Assembly (NCBI GenBank): GCA_963854835.1
Contig: OY978529.1
Coordinates: forward strand, 40,606,055-40,670,054
Reading direction: 5' to 3'
From: Megamerina dolium
Lineage: Eukaryota > Arthropoda > Insecta > Diptera > Megamerinidae
Length of the DNA stretch: 64,000 bases
In this document: in pieces, positions 1-10,810 of the stretch
Layout of the letters: each line of letters starts with the position of its first letter
How positions within the stretch are numbered: the first letter of the stretch is position 1
Position numbers and translations under genes: made by a program
The notes under the pieces: generated by a model
Told to the model about the DNA's origin: nothing
Databases searched by the model: none
The model's input: the letters and a program-made list of their open reading frames with translations, nothing else

Positions 1-707
1 AAACAAATCTATCTTTCATATAAATGTTGTAATTTTTTGCTTTGATTATAGAAAATTTTGTATTAAGATTAAGTTCATTTATGAACAATTTGATATTAAA
101 TTTTATAAAGTGTACTATTTCGTTGAACAAATAATATGCACAAAATGTTTAATAAAGATATATTTAAAATTAATACTACTTTTCAAGAAATTTGATGATT
201 TTTGGTTTTCATAAATAAACAATTCGTTTTAGGACAACATTTGTTTATGAACTAAGTGGCTAAATTTAATCTGAAATATTCAACTGATGAAAACCCCAAA
301 TTCGTTAAGTTTCATAAGGGTACATTTAAAAATAATTGCACCTTTTATTTGATCCAAATTACATTTTGAACAAAAAAACTACCCCTGGCAAATTGTACAG
401 CATAATATGACCCTTACAATATTGGTTGGCACAAGTGAGAGAAAAAATTAAATGTTTTTCGTGTTTTTTTTACAACTGCAAATAGTGTAATATGTACTGG
501 GGGTTGTATGAGTAATTTTTAAAAAATTTTAAATAAATTACAATTTAATATAATGTCATTTAATAATATATTATATATTAAATTATTTAATAATAATTTT
601 CTAAATTCTTGTTAAATTTGGCCATGACCAGAAGGGGAATAGGAGAACTATTGTGATGCCATTTTTCGGAATGCAAAACGCTCACAGCGACCTTTTCATG
701 GCATACA
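1..707. other. AT-rich intergenic DNA, nothing recognised
   Basis: This stretch is AT-rich with poly-A/T runs. I see no coding frame, tRNA-like fold or terminal repeat in it. Confidence 0.5.
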
Positions 708-709
708 TA

Positions 710-1158
710 CCACCTTGATCAAAAAGTTCCCGGAATAACCATGGTGTGGTGCTCCTTCCAAATCAGGTGAATTCGGTGGCTATTGGACGGTATTTGTTTC
801 ATTTTTCGTCCAAAAATTACGAATAATGCTGGCACTGCGTGACGGTGCGTTATCCACGAGTTTTCTGCCCACAATTCTGGTATCTTTCCGTCGTACTCAT
901 AAACCCATGTCTCGTTTCTAGTAATGATCCTTTTGATGAGTGTTGAGTCGGATTCAGCCTCGCAAATCATATCTTTTGCGACGTCAACACGGTCTCTTTT
1001 TTGCATGAAATTGATTGAAATTTGTAAAAAATAGCCAACACACACAGAGATAGATGTACTTTTGGCTATGTAACTTATGAAAATGTCAAATTGGACTCAA
1101 ATTGGAATGATGGAAGCGCCACACGGTGGTTATTCCGGGAACTTTTTGATCAAGGTGC
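710..1158 (-). mobile_element. Mariner deletion derivative with terminal inverted repeats (mariner A)
   Basis: Both ends carry a matching inverted repeat of about 31 bases, with CACCTTGATCAAAAAGTTCC at the left end and its reverse complement at the right. They are flanked by TA at 708-709 and 1159-1160, the mariner target duplication. Inside, the minus strand encodes a piece of a mariner transposase (QKRDRVDVAKDM then IITRNETWVYEYD), which contains the region of the first catalytic Asp, here written NET instead of the usual DET. The element is about 450 bp against roughly 1.3 kb for a full mariner, so most of the catalytic domain is missing and it cannot be autonomous. Identification as mariner is firm; the subfamily is not resolved. 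Confidence 0.85.
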
Positions 1159-1160
1159 TA

Positions 1161-1706
1161 TATTCGCTGATTCATACCTTGTGAATATTTCTAATAATTC
1201 TTAATTTTTTTTTTTTGTTATTAAACAATACTGTCGAATGTCGTCTAAAGTCAATTCCAAATGTACGCCGTACGCATATAAAAAGCTAAATAAAAAAAAA
1301 ATAAAAAAAAAAAATTAAAAAATTACATACAAACACATATCTCACATTACACAAATACATAAAGCATATTCTGTATGAATTTTATGAATTTTAAATGAAG
1401 ACACCTTCATACAGTTTACTATAATATCAAATCCTCTCTTCATCTCTTCGACAATGCATAATCCTTGTATGTATGTATACAAAATGTATGGCAAACGTAA
1501 ATTCTTTTCTATTTAATATGAGAATGGCCTTCAAAATATTCAAGAGAAATAAATGAATGCAAGTAAACATGATTAAATATTCATGCTCACGTCCTTACAT
1601 TTTCAAATAGCCCACGTATAAAATATACAATATGTGTATGTAGTTACATACGTGTGTACTACTACTTACTTACTGAGGCAATCACATCTTTTATCTCCGT
1701 TTACAA

Positions 1707-1742
<36 letters not shown>

Positions 1743-2811
1743 ACACTCAGTGTAGAGTAAATATTTCACAAATATGTACATATTCTATGTGTAGCCTTTG
1801 TGTATATTTGAGCTTAAAAATGTTACCTTCACCTTCACCATATGAAACTCAATCAGGCTCATTGACAATGAATGACAAACGTGATAAACGTGTAGCTGAG
1901 AATTTCAAATGAGCGTATCTACAATACTAAATGTATATGTATATCTATGTAGGTCTATATGTGAAAAACAAGCATATAAGGTATAAAATTGAAAACAAAA
2001 GAAAATAATGAAAACAATTCATCAAGTTTAAGGGGTAGGGGGGGACTTATTTTATATTTTTCTCTTTTGGGATGGCACTCTTGTTAGGACATTTATTATG
2101 TATATCTTATAAATGTAGACTTTGACAATTATTACCTACCAAGTGAAAGTTTAGTCAAATGAAGCATGTAGATAGAATACATAGTCAACTTTGCACTTTG
2201 ATGAGAATTTTAAAGTGACAAAAAATCAATGGTAAATAAATACAGCAAAGGGGGTGGTATGAGTAATTTTTTATCAAATATTCATTTACAATTCGAAACG
2301 AGTAGTAATGCTAATTGAATTTGGACAAACTATTTAATGGACGCAATCGTGTTTTAATACCACTTTCAGAATTTAGTAGACTTTGTCGTGTGTGCAAACG
2401 TGACGTAAATTTTGTCGGACAAAGCAACAAATATATAATCTGTAAGGAGAATTATATAATCATCTTTTGTTCAATTTCATATTGTTTTCTTCAAAGACAA
2501 CATAATAATTCTGTAATTCGTATGCAATGGGGAAAATTAACTACTTAAGTGCAGCTACAGTTAAGTAATATGCTTTTGTAGAAAATTATTTGAATCATAA
2601 GCAGGGAATAATCAATTGCAGAACAAATCCGATAAGCATACACGTGTTTTTTTGTCCAGCACGTGACGATTTTTCTATTTTGCAATTGAAATTTATGGAA
2701 CGCAAGACAGATGTGATTCGTAAAAGGCTCTTCATGATATTCAATAAATCAAAACGTGCGCATTTTTATTCTTTATCATTTATGGTTTAACCAAACAGAA
2801 AATTGATATTA
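1161..2811. other. Intergenic DNA with scattered short frames
   Basis: The block holds simple repeats and two short plus-strand open stretches (2315-2548 and 2590-2790) that I cannot assign to any family. Their residues (for example a CRVCKRD string) do not form a recognisable domain, and there are stops between them. Confidence 0.35.
1710..1737. repeat. (AC)n microsatellite
   Basis: An uninterrupted run of AC dinucleotides is visible, followed by a broken extension to about 1746. Confidence 0.95.
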
Positions 2812-3181
2812 AATTGGTAAGGCATGAGTGCATGGCATATTCATTTCGATCAAATGTTTGCAACCACTTGAAGGAAGCTCATTAGATATAGAAATGTATA
2901 TATATATGTATTCCTGATCAACGTCTGTCCGTCCTGACTAGCTCTCACGACAACTTGAGCAAATATTGGCCATTTTGACGAAATTTAGCATGCGTAATCT
3001 ATGATCCAAGGATACGCATGGGATTGATAACGATTGTGATCGGTGAACTGCCACGCCCACACGGAGCCACTAATCTCAGAAATGTTGAAAATGTTTAACT
3101 CACTTAATATATCACCTAGAATAACAATATTTGGTCCACGCCCACTTTTTTATGTGGCTTCCATACAAAGTCGAGGAAATT
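2812..3181 (-). repeat. Old Helentron-like repeat, first half
   Basis: This is a diverged, inverted relative of the large repeats found at 23.6, 35.7 and 53.5 kb. It keeps the sequence order of their end: GCATGGCATATTCATTTCGA, a TGATCAACG block, remnants of the GTCC microsatellite, ATCTATGATCCAAGGATACG, and CCACGCCCAC boxes next to CATACAAAG. The Jockey-like relic at 3182-3872 interrupts it and the repeat resumes at 3885. Substantial divergence suggests an old insertion. Confidence 0.7.
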
Positions 3182-3872
3182 ATATTTATTTACATAATAA
3201 AATATACATTATCTAATTGCAACTAGTTTTTGTGTTAACTAACAACAACAATTTTCTTTTAATTAATAATTTGAAGTATATTCTAATCTAGCTTAGAAGC
3301 ATAGTTTCATCGGGCGACATCACAAGGTTTGGTTCTAAGTAATCTTCGTTCCAAAGTACCACTATTACAAAGCAAGGAAGCTTCGGGGTTGACATGATTT
3401 CTCAGATCACTTCATCATGACTTTTTGTTGCAAGTTTCTTTATTGTTTTTTCCACTGCATCAACTTTGAAATCGTGGTGGAGATCAGAGTTTCGTATGAA
3501 CCAGGGTGCGTTTTGAAATCTTTGGATAGTGTTTATATGACTTTTGCTGGCACAACACCAGAGTTGTGTAAATCAGGTAGAGGAATGGACCGAGAACACT
3601 ACCTTGAGGTACTCCAGCTTTTATCTCTTTAAGCTCTGAGTACACGTTATCTTGTTTAACTCTAAAGTATCGTTCATCTAGATATGATTATCTATGATTA
3701 TGATTTCAAAGAATTGTTAGCAAGCTGACCAGCATGCCATACTTTGTCGATTGCATTAGCTACATCGAGAAATATTTTTGAACAAATCTTTTGTAAGACG
3801 TGACATCATTCGGTGGTTTACCGGAATTCAAAATCATTATTATTTCAGATACCTTCCAGCATTTCGGTACGT
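3182..3872 (-). mobile_element. Jockey-like non-LTR retrotransposon relic
   Basis: Read on the minus strand, broken frames give typical reverse-transcriptase segments in order: a VPKCWKVSEIIMI stretch, then DVANAIDKVWHAGQL, then AGVPQGSVLGPFLY, and near the 3' side FQNAPWFIRNSD. These match the fingers and palm regions and the C-terminal tail of Jockey-clade reverse transcriptases. Many frameshifts and stops make it a pseudogene. A 12-bp direct repeat, GTCGAGGAAATT, lies on both sides (3170-3181 and 3873-3884). This is the target-site duplication expected of target-primed insertion and shows the element landed inside the older repeat around it. Confidence 0.8.
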
Positions 3873-3884
3873 GTCGAGGAAATT

Positions 3885-4330
3885 GAAAAAAAAAAAAAAC
3901 AACAAATGTTAACCGTCATAACTTACAAACTATTCAGTGTTGGAGAATCGTATTTAAGGTCCAGATTAGCATTCGAAAGATAATTTCGATTTACAAGAGG
4001 CTGTCCAAACCAACTCTTTTTTTCTAGTTCCCATACAAAGCCTCGGAATTTGTTTTATGTTTAAAATGGCAGTTTTCAGCTTAAAATACCATATTCAGCA
4101 CGAAGTTTAATATTCTCGTTTGTAAAAAACTTGCGAGAAACCAGCAAATCATGCGTACTACTTAATATAGCTTCCATACAAAGTCGCGGAATTATCTTAA
4201 TCTTTAAAACGCCCATAACTTATAAAATACTTTGCCTAAAACAACCATATTGCAGGTGTAGATTATTATTATAGGCCGATTATTCCACAGGAAATTGCTG
4301 AGCCACGCCTACTTTCTAATGTAGTAATGT
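3885..4330 (-). repeat. Old Helentron-like repeat, second half
   Basis: Continuation of the repeat interrupted by the Jockey relic. It contains diverged internal modules with GTTAACCGTCATAACTTACA, AACTATTCAG, TTCCCATACAAAG and GCCACGCC, in the same order as in the young copies read in reverse. Confidence 0.6.
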
Positions 4331-4507
4331 AATGATTTTATTTCATCATTTGATGCCAATTCCTCTTAATACTCTTCGATTAATTTACGTACAACAACGT
4401 TTTTAAACATTTAAAGTTGCTTCTGTGAATAACTCTTTCAAATCGTTCATACCAAACTTTATTAGGATTCTCTTAATGAGTACAACTTCTTAATTCAAGT
4501 TATCTTG

Positions 4508-4800
4508 GACGACATGTAGTTTGTTCTGCTCGCTATGGCACCTTCATTTTTCAATGCGAGTCCTCCACGTGGCGACTACCGGGCCTCTTGACATCCGCTG
4601 CGAGGTGGCTGAAATGGCTGCCGAAAACCTCCTCAGGTTGAGGCTGTGGGTTGGGCTTGGGACTCTCCACATAAAAACTTCCCCCAATGAAAAATCAAAC
4701 CGTGCCTCGGGCTCCAAAATCATACTGTGTTAAAATTTGTAGAAGATCTTTGCATTATTCAAATTATCTTCTTAATAATAGTATATCTTTAAAAACATTT
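4508..4800. repeat. Dispersed repeat, copy 1 (related to 5555-5880)
   Basis: This GC-richer segment matches 5555-5880 in the same orientation. Shared strings are CATGTAGTTTGTTCTGCT, CCTCCACGTGGCGAC, and CGTGCCTCGGGCTCCAAAAT followed by CATACTGTGTTAAAATTTGT. It carries no open reading frame of note. The second copy ends in the same tail as the RTE-like element, so this may be 3'-untranslated sequence of a non-LTR element or a SINE that shares that tail. Confidence 0.6.
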
Positions 4801-5471
4801 GCCTTATGCTTATATACATATCTATGGGCAATAATTGTATACGATACAGAAAGCATTTAACTATATTAACTTCTTGAATAAAACTATCATATTTATACAG
4901 GTGGCTATTTGGAAAAAATATTATATATTTATTTAGTATCCTATAATAGAATACGAGTATAATTGAAATATTAAACTAGACAAATATTTAGACAATAGTA
5001 GCTCTCCACCGATAATATAACAGTATTTTATGGCCTGTCAGTGATACGTAATGATTGTTCTATGAAAGTCTTGTGAAAAGTCTAAAAGTTTAGGAAATAT
5101 TTATAGGAACATTTATTTTATTTTTGTTGCATGAAAACTAAAAAAAGGGTAAATTTTCGAGTGTTAATGTGAAAAAGCATTTGCAATATTTGAATGAATA
5201 TTCTTTATAACAAAAAAAAAAAACAATAGAGAATTATAATAATAAATAAATAATAAATAATTAAATAATAATAAGTAAATTATAGTAGATAATTATTATA
5301 TATCAAAAAGTTTCTTCCATAAACACTTTAGGCTTTTCGGAAAATTATTAGAACAGCCATTATCAATAGCACTTAGGCTAAAAAAATTTGTGAATAATGT
5401 ATAAATTTCGTTACAAGGTATTGACAGTATAAATACTCGTACAAGACATGCATCTGAAGGGCTCCAAATCA

Positions 5472-5880
5472 TTACTTATTACTTACGTGGCTATTACAAC
5501 CGAAAATCGATTTAGGCAAACGGATGGGGCTATCGCAACCTTTGTTAAACTCACTAGACGTCATGTAGTTTGTTCTGCTACATAATGGTGCCATCATGTA
5601 GCTAGTTCTGCTTACTATGTGATGTCGCCTTCATTTTTCAATGGCGGACCTCCACGTGGCGACCACTGGGAAACGTCTTAATGGCACCCATTGGGTGGTG
5701 GCTAAAGTGATTGGTGAAAACCTCCTCGGTTAGGGGTTGTGCGTTGGACTTGGGACGCACCACATAAAAACTCTCACTCAAGATCAAACCGTGCCTCGGG
5801 CTCCAAAATCATACTGTGTTAAAATTTGTAGAGGAGTCTTTGCATTATTCAAATTATCTTTAAAATGTATGAGTTGCATT
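5472..5880 (-). repeat. Dispersed repeat, copy 2, with RTE-like tail
   Basis: From 5472 to about 5525 the sequence (ACTTACGTGGCTATTACAAC then CGAAAATCGATTTAGGC) matches the 3' terminal region of the RTE-like element at 16954 in the same inverted orientation. The rest matches the repeat at 4508-4800. The simplest reading is a 3' fragment of a related non-LTR element, truncated at its 5' side near 5880. A tail-sharing SINE is the alternative. Confidence 0.55.
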
Positions 5881-5959
5881 ATTTCATAGTCTAATTTTAA
5901 TGCCAAATATCTATTGATGAGTTGGACCCAATGGTTTTTAAGAAATGCAGCAAATTTCA

Positions 5960-6310
5960 CATATTTTCCATTACATGTTTCAGTAATGCATTCCGAATGA
6001 TCTTATATCTTCTGGATTCATTTCATCTTCCGGTACAAAACATTTGCTTGAAGGAATTTTGAAATTTAGAAGTAATTTCCATACATGAAGCTTTAGGCGT
6101 GTTGTGAAAATTATCCGATTTAGGATAAAACATCATTTCTGCAATTATCCAACGAAATGCATTCAATTTACTTTCCATCGATTCTGATTTCACATATTTG
6201 CAAGAATGTTTGAACGCTTAGGCACAATAAATATTTCGCGAATCCACAAATTCGATCCAAAGAGTTTCTTTTAGTTCCTCAGGTTCTTGGGGTATAACAT
6301 TGTAAAACTA
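5960..6310 (-). other. Unassigned coding-like remnant
   Basis: On the minus strand two open segments follow each other: one ending in EELKETLWIEFVDSRNIYCA, and one containing ESMESKLNAFRWIIAEMM followed by FYPKSDNFHNTPKASCMEIT. They are separated by a stop. The residue composition looks protein-like, but I recognise no family. There is a faint resemblance of LNAFRWIIAEMM to FNAFRLVESTML of the secreted protein at 21720-22452, too short to rely on. It is either an old pseudogene or a transposon fragment. Confidence 0.25.
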
Positions 6311-6351
6311 AGATGTAAAAAAAATATTGACATTGACACTTATGTAAGAAA

Positions 6352-6777
6352 AAGGGTGATTTTTTGGCAACTTTCTTTTTGACAACACTGTTTTTTGCAG
6401 CTCAGCTGTTTTCGTGTTACAATGTTACTGTCAAACATGTTCACAGTTTGGTCTATAATTTAACCATGAACTGACTTAGAAACGCACAATCGGTCAATTT
6501 AACGCCTATAGCAACAAGCCCGCAACGGTTGACGCACTGGAAGCCAATATTGAAGAATTTATTAGTGAGATACCGGCCGATATGTTGGAGAAAGTATGCG
6601 AAAATTGGACCCAGCGTATGAACCATTTGAGGCACAGCCGGAGACAACATTTATATGAAATCATATTTAAACATTGAATAATATAGATCGTTCTATCGAC
6701 TCAAGATTTCATACATTTCTCTAAATTTTATGTGGTTTTTTTTAATCAAATCCGAAGGCTCTTAAAAAATCACCCTG
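6352..6777 (+). mobile_element. Deletion derivative of a Tc1/mariner transposon (MITE-like)
   Basis: The ends carry inverted GGGTGATTTTTT repeats, with TA at 6778-6779 on the right. The plus strand holds a transposase C-terminus: LEANIEEFISEIPADMLEKV, CENWTQRMNHLRHSR, then HLYEIIFKH. That has the same plan as the C-terminus of the DD41D transposases in this window (IPPNM.QKVVENYLKRIDAC and GGH.NDVVFH). The N-terminal and catalytic parts are missing, so it is non-autonomous. Only the rightmost roughly 70 codons remain. Confidence 0.75.
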
Positions 6778-7089
6778 TATATTGATAACATTTGTTGTTA
6801 ATAAAAGTTTATTGGAATATAAATAATTGTTTAAATTCTGTGTGCCTCGAAGATAGCATCTGCACTCTTTACGATCAAAATTAACCAACAGGTTTTGCAG
6901 CAAAAGTATTCGAGAATATTCGATACATACATATAGTTCATAGTATTCTAAATATAGTAGCTATACTTGAATACAATATTTAAGAATTAACATAATATTT
7001 GAATAACATCAATACAAAACATCTGTTTACATATTTATAGCCTATCCACGGACGAGAGTTAGTTTGAAGTTAACGAAAAACAATTCTAC

Positions 7090-7127
7090 TATATAATTTG
7101 AAGAAAACGAGCCTCTGAATAACAGTC
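7090..7127 (+). promoter_or_regulatory. Core promoter of the gene at 7184 (TATA box and initiator)
   Basis: A TATATAAT box begins at 7090. An initiator-like ACAGTC starts at 7122, with its A at 7124, 34 bases downstream. This predicts a 5' leader of about 60 nucleotides before the ATG at 7184. The same two elements at nearly the same spacing precede the two paralogues. The start site is inferred, not shown. Confidence 0.65.
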
Positions 7128-7183
7128 GCATCTTTAACTTGACTTTGAGTGGAGCTGCTGTTAAAATTTATTCCAACATTAAA

Positions 7184-7901
7184 ATGGCAAAATATTGTGG
7201 TATTGTGGTATTGGCATTGTTTTTGCTAGCAAAAGTGAGTACATATAACGGATCCATCATATGAATTTTAATATTTGAATCCTTTTACATATTTCTCTTT
7301 TCTATTTTTGTTTTTTTAGTTCACCGATGCAGCCACTAATGAATTAAGTCTAAGGGAAAAGGCTACAAATACGTTAATAACGGAATTGGGTAAATTGGCA
7401 AATTACACTATTCACAATGGTGCCACCATACTTGAATCAGTAATTGTGGATCCAATACTATTGAATGTACAAACTGACACAATGAAAGCCAAGGTGGAAG
7501 AACTTTCTGGATTGATTGAAACTATTAAATCACACACTGAAACGAGTGATGATCAATTGCACAATTCTTTAAGTGATATACAATTATTTGACAATTTCAA
7601 AAATGTTATGGAACGTTATATCGCACCACAAGAGAATCAAAATTCCGAAGATGCACTCATTAAGCAAAGTTTACTTGCACATAATCTGATGTCGTTGAAA
7701 CAACATTTCTTCGAAGTGTTTCCAACTATTGAAAAAGATCTTTTAACAGCCATCGATGAATATTTAGCTACCAATCCAGATGCTGGCGATAAAGCAGATT
7801 TGATAGACTTACAAAATGATTTAAAAAATACACAAGGTGTAAAAAATCTCAATATTATGCTTAGATTTGTATTAAATTTAAAAGCTCCACGTTTATTGTA
7901 A
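7184..7901 (+). CDS. Small secreted helical protein, family member 1 (two exons)
   Basis: Exon 1 is 7184-7234 and exon 2 is 7320-7901, joined across an 85-bp intron with a GTGAGT donor and a pyrimidine-rich TTTTTTTAG acceptor, in phase 0. The product is 210 residues. Exon 1 encodes a 17-residue signal-peptide core (MAKYCGIVVLALFLLAK), and exon 2 starts FTDAATNELS, so cleavage is likely near the splice junction. The mature part has no cysteine and looks largely alpha-helical and acidic. It has no domain I can name. A block at about residues 126-144 (NSEDALIKQSLLAHNLMSLK) recurs in both paralogues. Alignment with the 21720-22452 product is nearly gap-free over about 110 residues, for example VQTDTMKAKVEEL against VNTESMQEKISEI. 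AATAAA signals lie at 7955 and 7967. It is probably secreted; tissue and role are unknown. Existence as a gene is well supported by splice sites, promoter and paralogues. Confidence 0.85.
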
Positions 7902-7974
7902 TAGAAGAGTAAGAAATGAATGATTTATTTCATCACATTATAGTTGAATTATTGAATAAATTTTATAATAAAAT

Positions 7975-10465
7975 TAATTACAACTTAAGGCTATATAAAG
8001 TGATCAAATTTCATTGTGGAATTGTATTATTGTGTACAGGATGCGGCGTCCTAAAAAGCTAAGCATAAATCACTAACTCAATATGAAGCCTTGAAAATGA
8101 TTGATCGTTCAATCTCAATTCAAAATGATAAATGAGAAAGATCGTTAAAAAACAATTGGAAAACGATTTTGAAAACAGCTGTAAAACATATCGAATCTAC
8201 AGAGCAGATACGGAGAGTAGGTAAAATGCGACCGTCTTGAAAGATGTACTTAAGCAAGAGTGGACCGATTTCCAAAATTTCCTTTACCTAATATCAATTT
8301 GAGCCGAATATGAATCGTACCAGATCTTTTATATTAGCAGAGGATCAACAGTTTGTCAAACTGCCCGTCCTGTAAAAATGTGCCATGTAAAATCTACGAC
8401 AAAGAAATGGGCAGCTCTGTAAATCGTTATAGATACCCAATGAAGTGTCTAAGAGTGCTAATCCAGAAGAGAGAGAGAGAGGGCGAGTTGTTGCAAAAAG
8501 GTCTAGCGTATTACAACAACAACAAAACCAATTTAAAGAAAAACCACAAAGAAACGAACTTTTAATGGGCTTTTAATTGGGTTTTGAGTAGGGATATGAA
8601 CGAAAGATCAACTAACAGATCACTGCCTACTCTCCACAGCATTCATGGATATATTTTTCAATTTCGAAAAACCAAATTGTTATATTCACAATCAAATTTT
8701 GGAGTTGTTGAAACATTCATAGGTCGAATTGGCAAATAAATACATTGGCGAATAAATTTTTAGATTATAATTCGATTGAATTGTTATGGTTTTAATTTAA
8801 AGAGAGCACACTGACTTTACTACAGTTATTACTCTAACCTCCTACCGTTGCACTTCAGGAAATAAAGTCCTAAGTACAAACTCTGCCTCGATCACGCCAA
8901 TAAAAATTTCAACAGAAGGGTGCACAAAATTATCAAGACAAGGAATTATTTAACAAAAAGTCACAGAGTCACAAATTGATCATTGAATTAGCTTTGTGAT
9001 GTAAAAAATTGTAAAGAATATTACGAAAAGATTCACTAATCAAAATGAATTCATTAAAAATTGTCGATGTCGTCTTCAAATAATTCAAATTTTATTATAT
9101 GCAAATTTTTTATTACTCCACCTTAATTAATATAAATGATTCTTGTATTCTTTCAAAGGAACGAAATTCAATTATATTTACAAATTTCATATACCAAAAG
9201 TAATAAAATAATTAATATTACCTAAAAAATCGATTATATGAGTTTTATTATAATCAAAAATTTCTTTCAAACTTTTATTTTCTTCACAAATTTACATAAA
9301 ACAAGTTGCAAAACATACGAGTATATATAACTGAATATAAATAAAACCATAAAAAAATTTTTTATTATCATCAAAATTATCATACGAGTATTTACCCTAA
9401 TAATTTTATTTCATATTAGAACCATACATATTGATATGCTAATATGTGTTTGTAAGTATAAAAGCAAAACCATAAAAATATTGTATATAAGAAAATAAAA
9501 ATAAAATTTGTTGGTAAACATCTGTCCAAAACAATGATAATGTTTAAAATGATTTATGTTTACGAAAAATTTCAAAGCAATAAGGGGCGAAAAAATTAAA
9601 ATTGATTAAAAAAAAAAAAACAACAAATAATGCAGAATATGTAATTCCAATGTGCTTGCAATTAATAATTTACACAGTATTTAACACCATTTAGTTGCCT
9701 TCATCATTGATCATTAATTATTCATTTACACCGTGCCACTACCACCCAACCATATCACCCTTAAGTATTAACTGATTGAAGCTTCCTGATTGATTAAAGT
9801 TTTGCCTGGTTAAGTACGAATTGTACATATTATAAGCACTGAAAGAATGAAGAGGAAGGTTCATGTTTTTTCCACGTTCGATTGTCTTTTGTTTATAATT
9901 GCTTCGATTATTTTAAAATCAAATAAAAAATTGCAAGACCTTTTTATTTATAAAGGTCATAAAATAATGTAATTAAATTTAGTACACTTCTCATATACTC
10001 TTCTCATATATTCTTCTGGTTTCAATCTATAAAAACTTCTCATACAAACCAGCATCAAAAGCTGCCTTTTAATCTAGTTGCTTTACTTGTTAGAATCTGT
10101 TCAGAAAATTTCATAGAAGCCACTTTCTTCTTGGAGAATATGGAGAATCCAAACACTCAAAACCAAACCGCAATTAAAAACTGGTTACAACAAAATAGTG
10201 TATAAAGATCGTTATATGACCGAGGTGTGGGTGTAGACTGAAGACCATGTAATGCTTCAAATATTCATTCATTTAACTATTAATCATAAAAGATGGCGTT
10301 AGTATACACTAATGTGAACCATTCATAAAAAGCTTCAACCTTCAGTAAAGGTTCGTCAAAATTACATCCATTTTTGTTTTGCTAGTTAAGTATTATCTAG
10401 ATGGTTTTCAGACTTCCATTGTGGCCGTGTACAAGCACCGATGACGCTGAATAATTTCACTACCA
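7975..10465. other. AT-rich intergenic DNA
   Basis: I see no gene here. The stretch holds short AT repeats, a small (GA)n run near 8471, and long A/T tracts. The open frame at 8353-8565 has no recognisable features and is probably chance. Confidence 0.45.
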
Positions 10466-10469
10466 CCAC

Positions 10470-10810
10470 CACCAGAAAACATGGAAAAAGTCGATGATAT
10501 TTTGTTGAAGGACCCAAAGTGGAGGTGAGCAAGATCTAGCTTAGACCTGAAAGATAGATGCATGGTAGTGTGTTCATTATCAATATCACACACTTACATG
10601 ACATTTATTCATTGATTCATTGAACCGCTAGACAACCCACACTGGCTATGATCTGGCCAACGATTTTACTCAAATGAAAAACTCATACCTGAAACTGAGG
10701 CATATTTTGAGAGCTTTCGAAGGACTTTTTTGGGCAATATTTAAAATTTAAAAACCCATTGGACTTGCTGTATTAACTTGAAAGATATGTATGCTGAAAA
10801 ATAAAACCGA
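10470..10810 (+). mobile_element. Decayed mariner transposase fragment
   Basis: The plus strand has MEKVDDILLKDPKW near 10480, resembling the mariner N-terminal region. Further on (10650-10800), in shifting frames, it reads GQRFYSNEKLIPETEAYFES then CINLKDMYAEK. The second part matches the usual mariner C-terminal order (GKRF.SNEEVI.ETEAYFE ... KC..LKGDYVEK). The catalytic middle is gone and stops interrupt the frame. No terminal repeats were found. Confidence 0.55.

Noticed and set aside
1634..1912. Open frame across the (AC)n tract
   Set aside because: It is open only because the dinucleotide repeat encodes a Thr-His run. The rest has no protein character.
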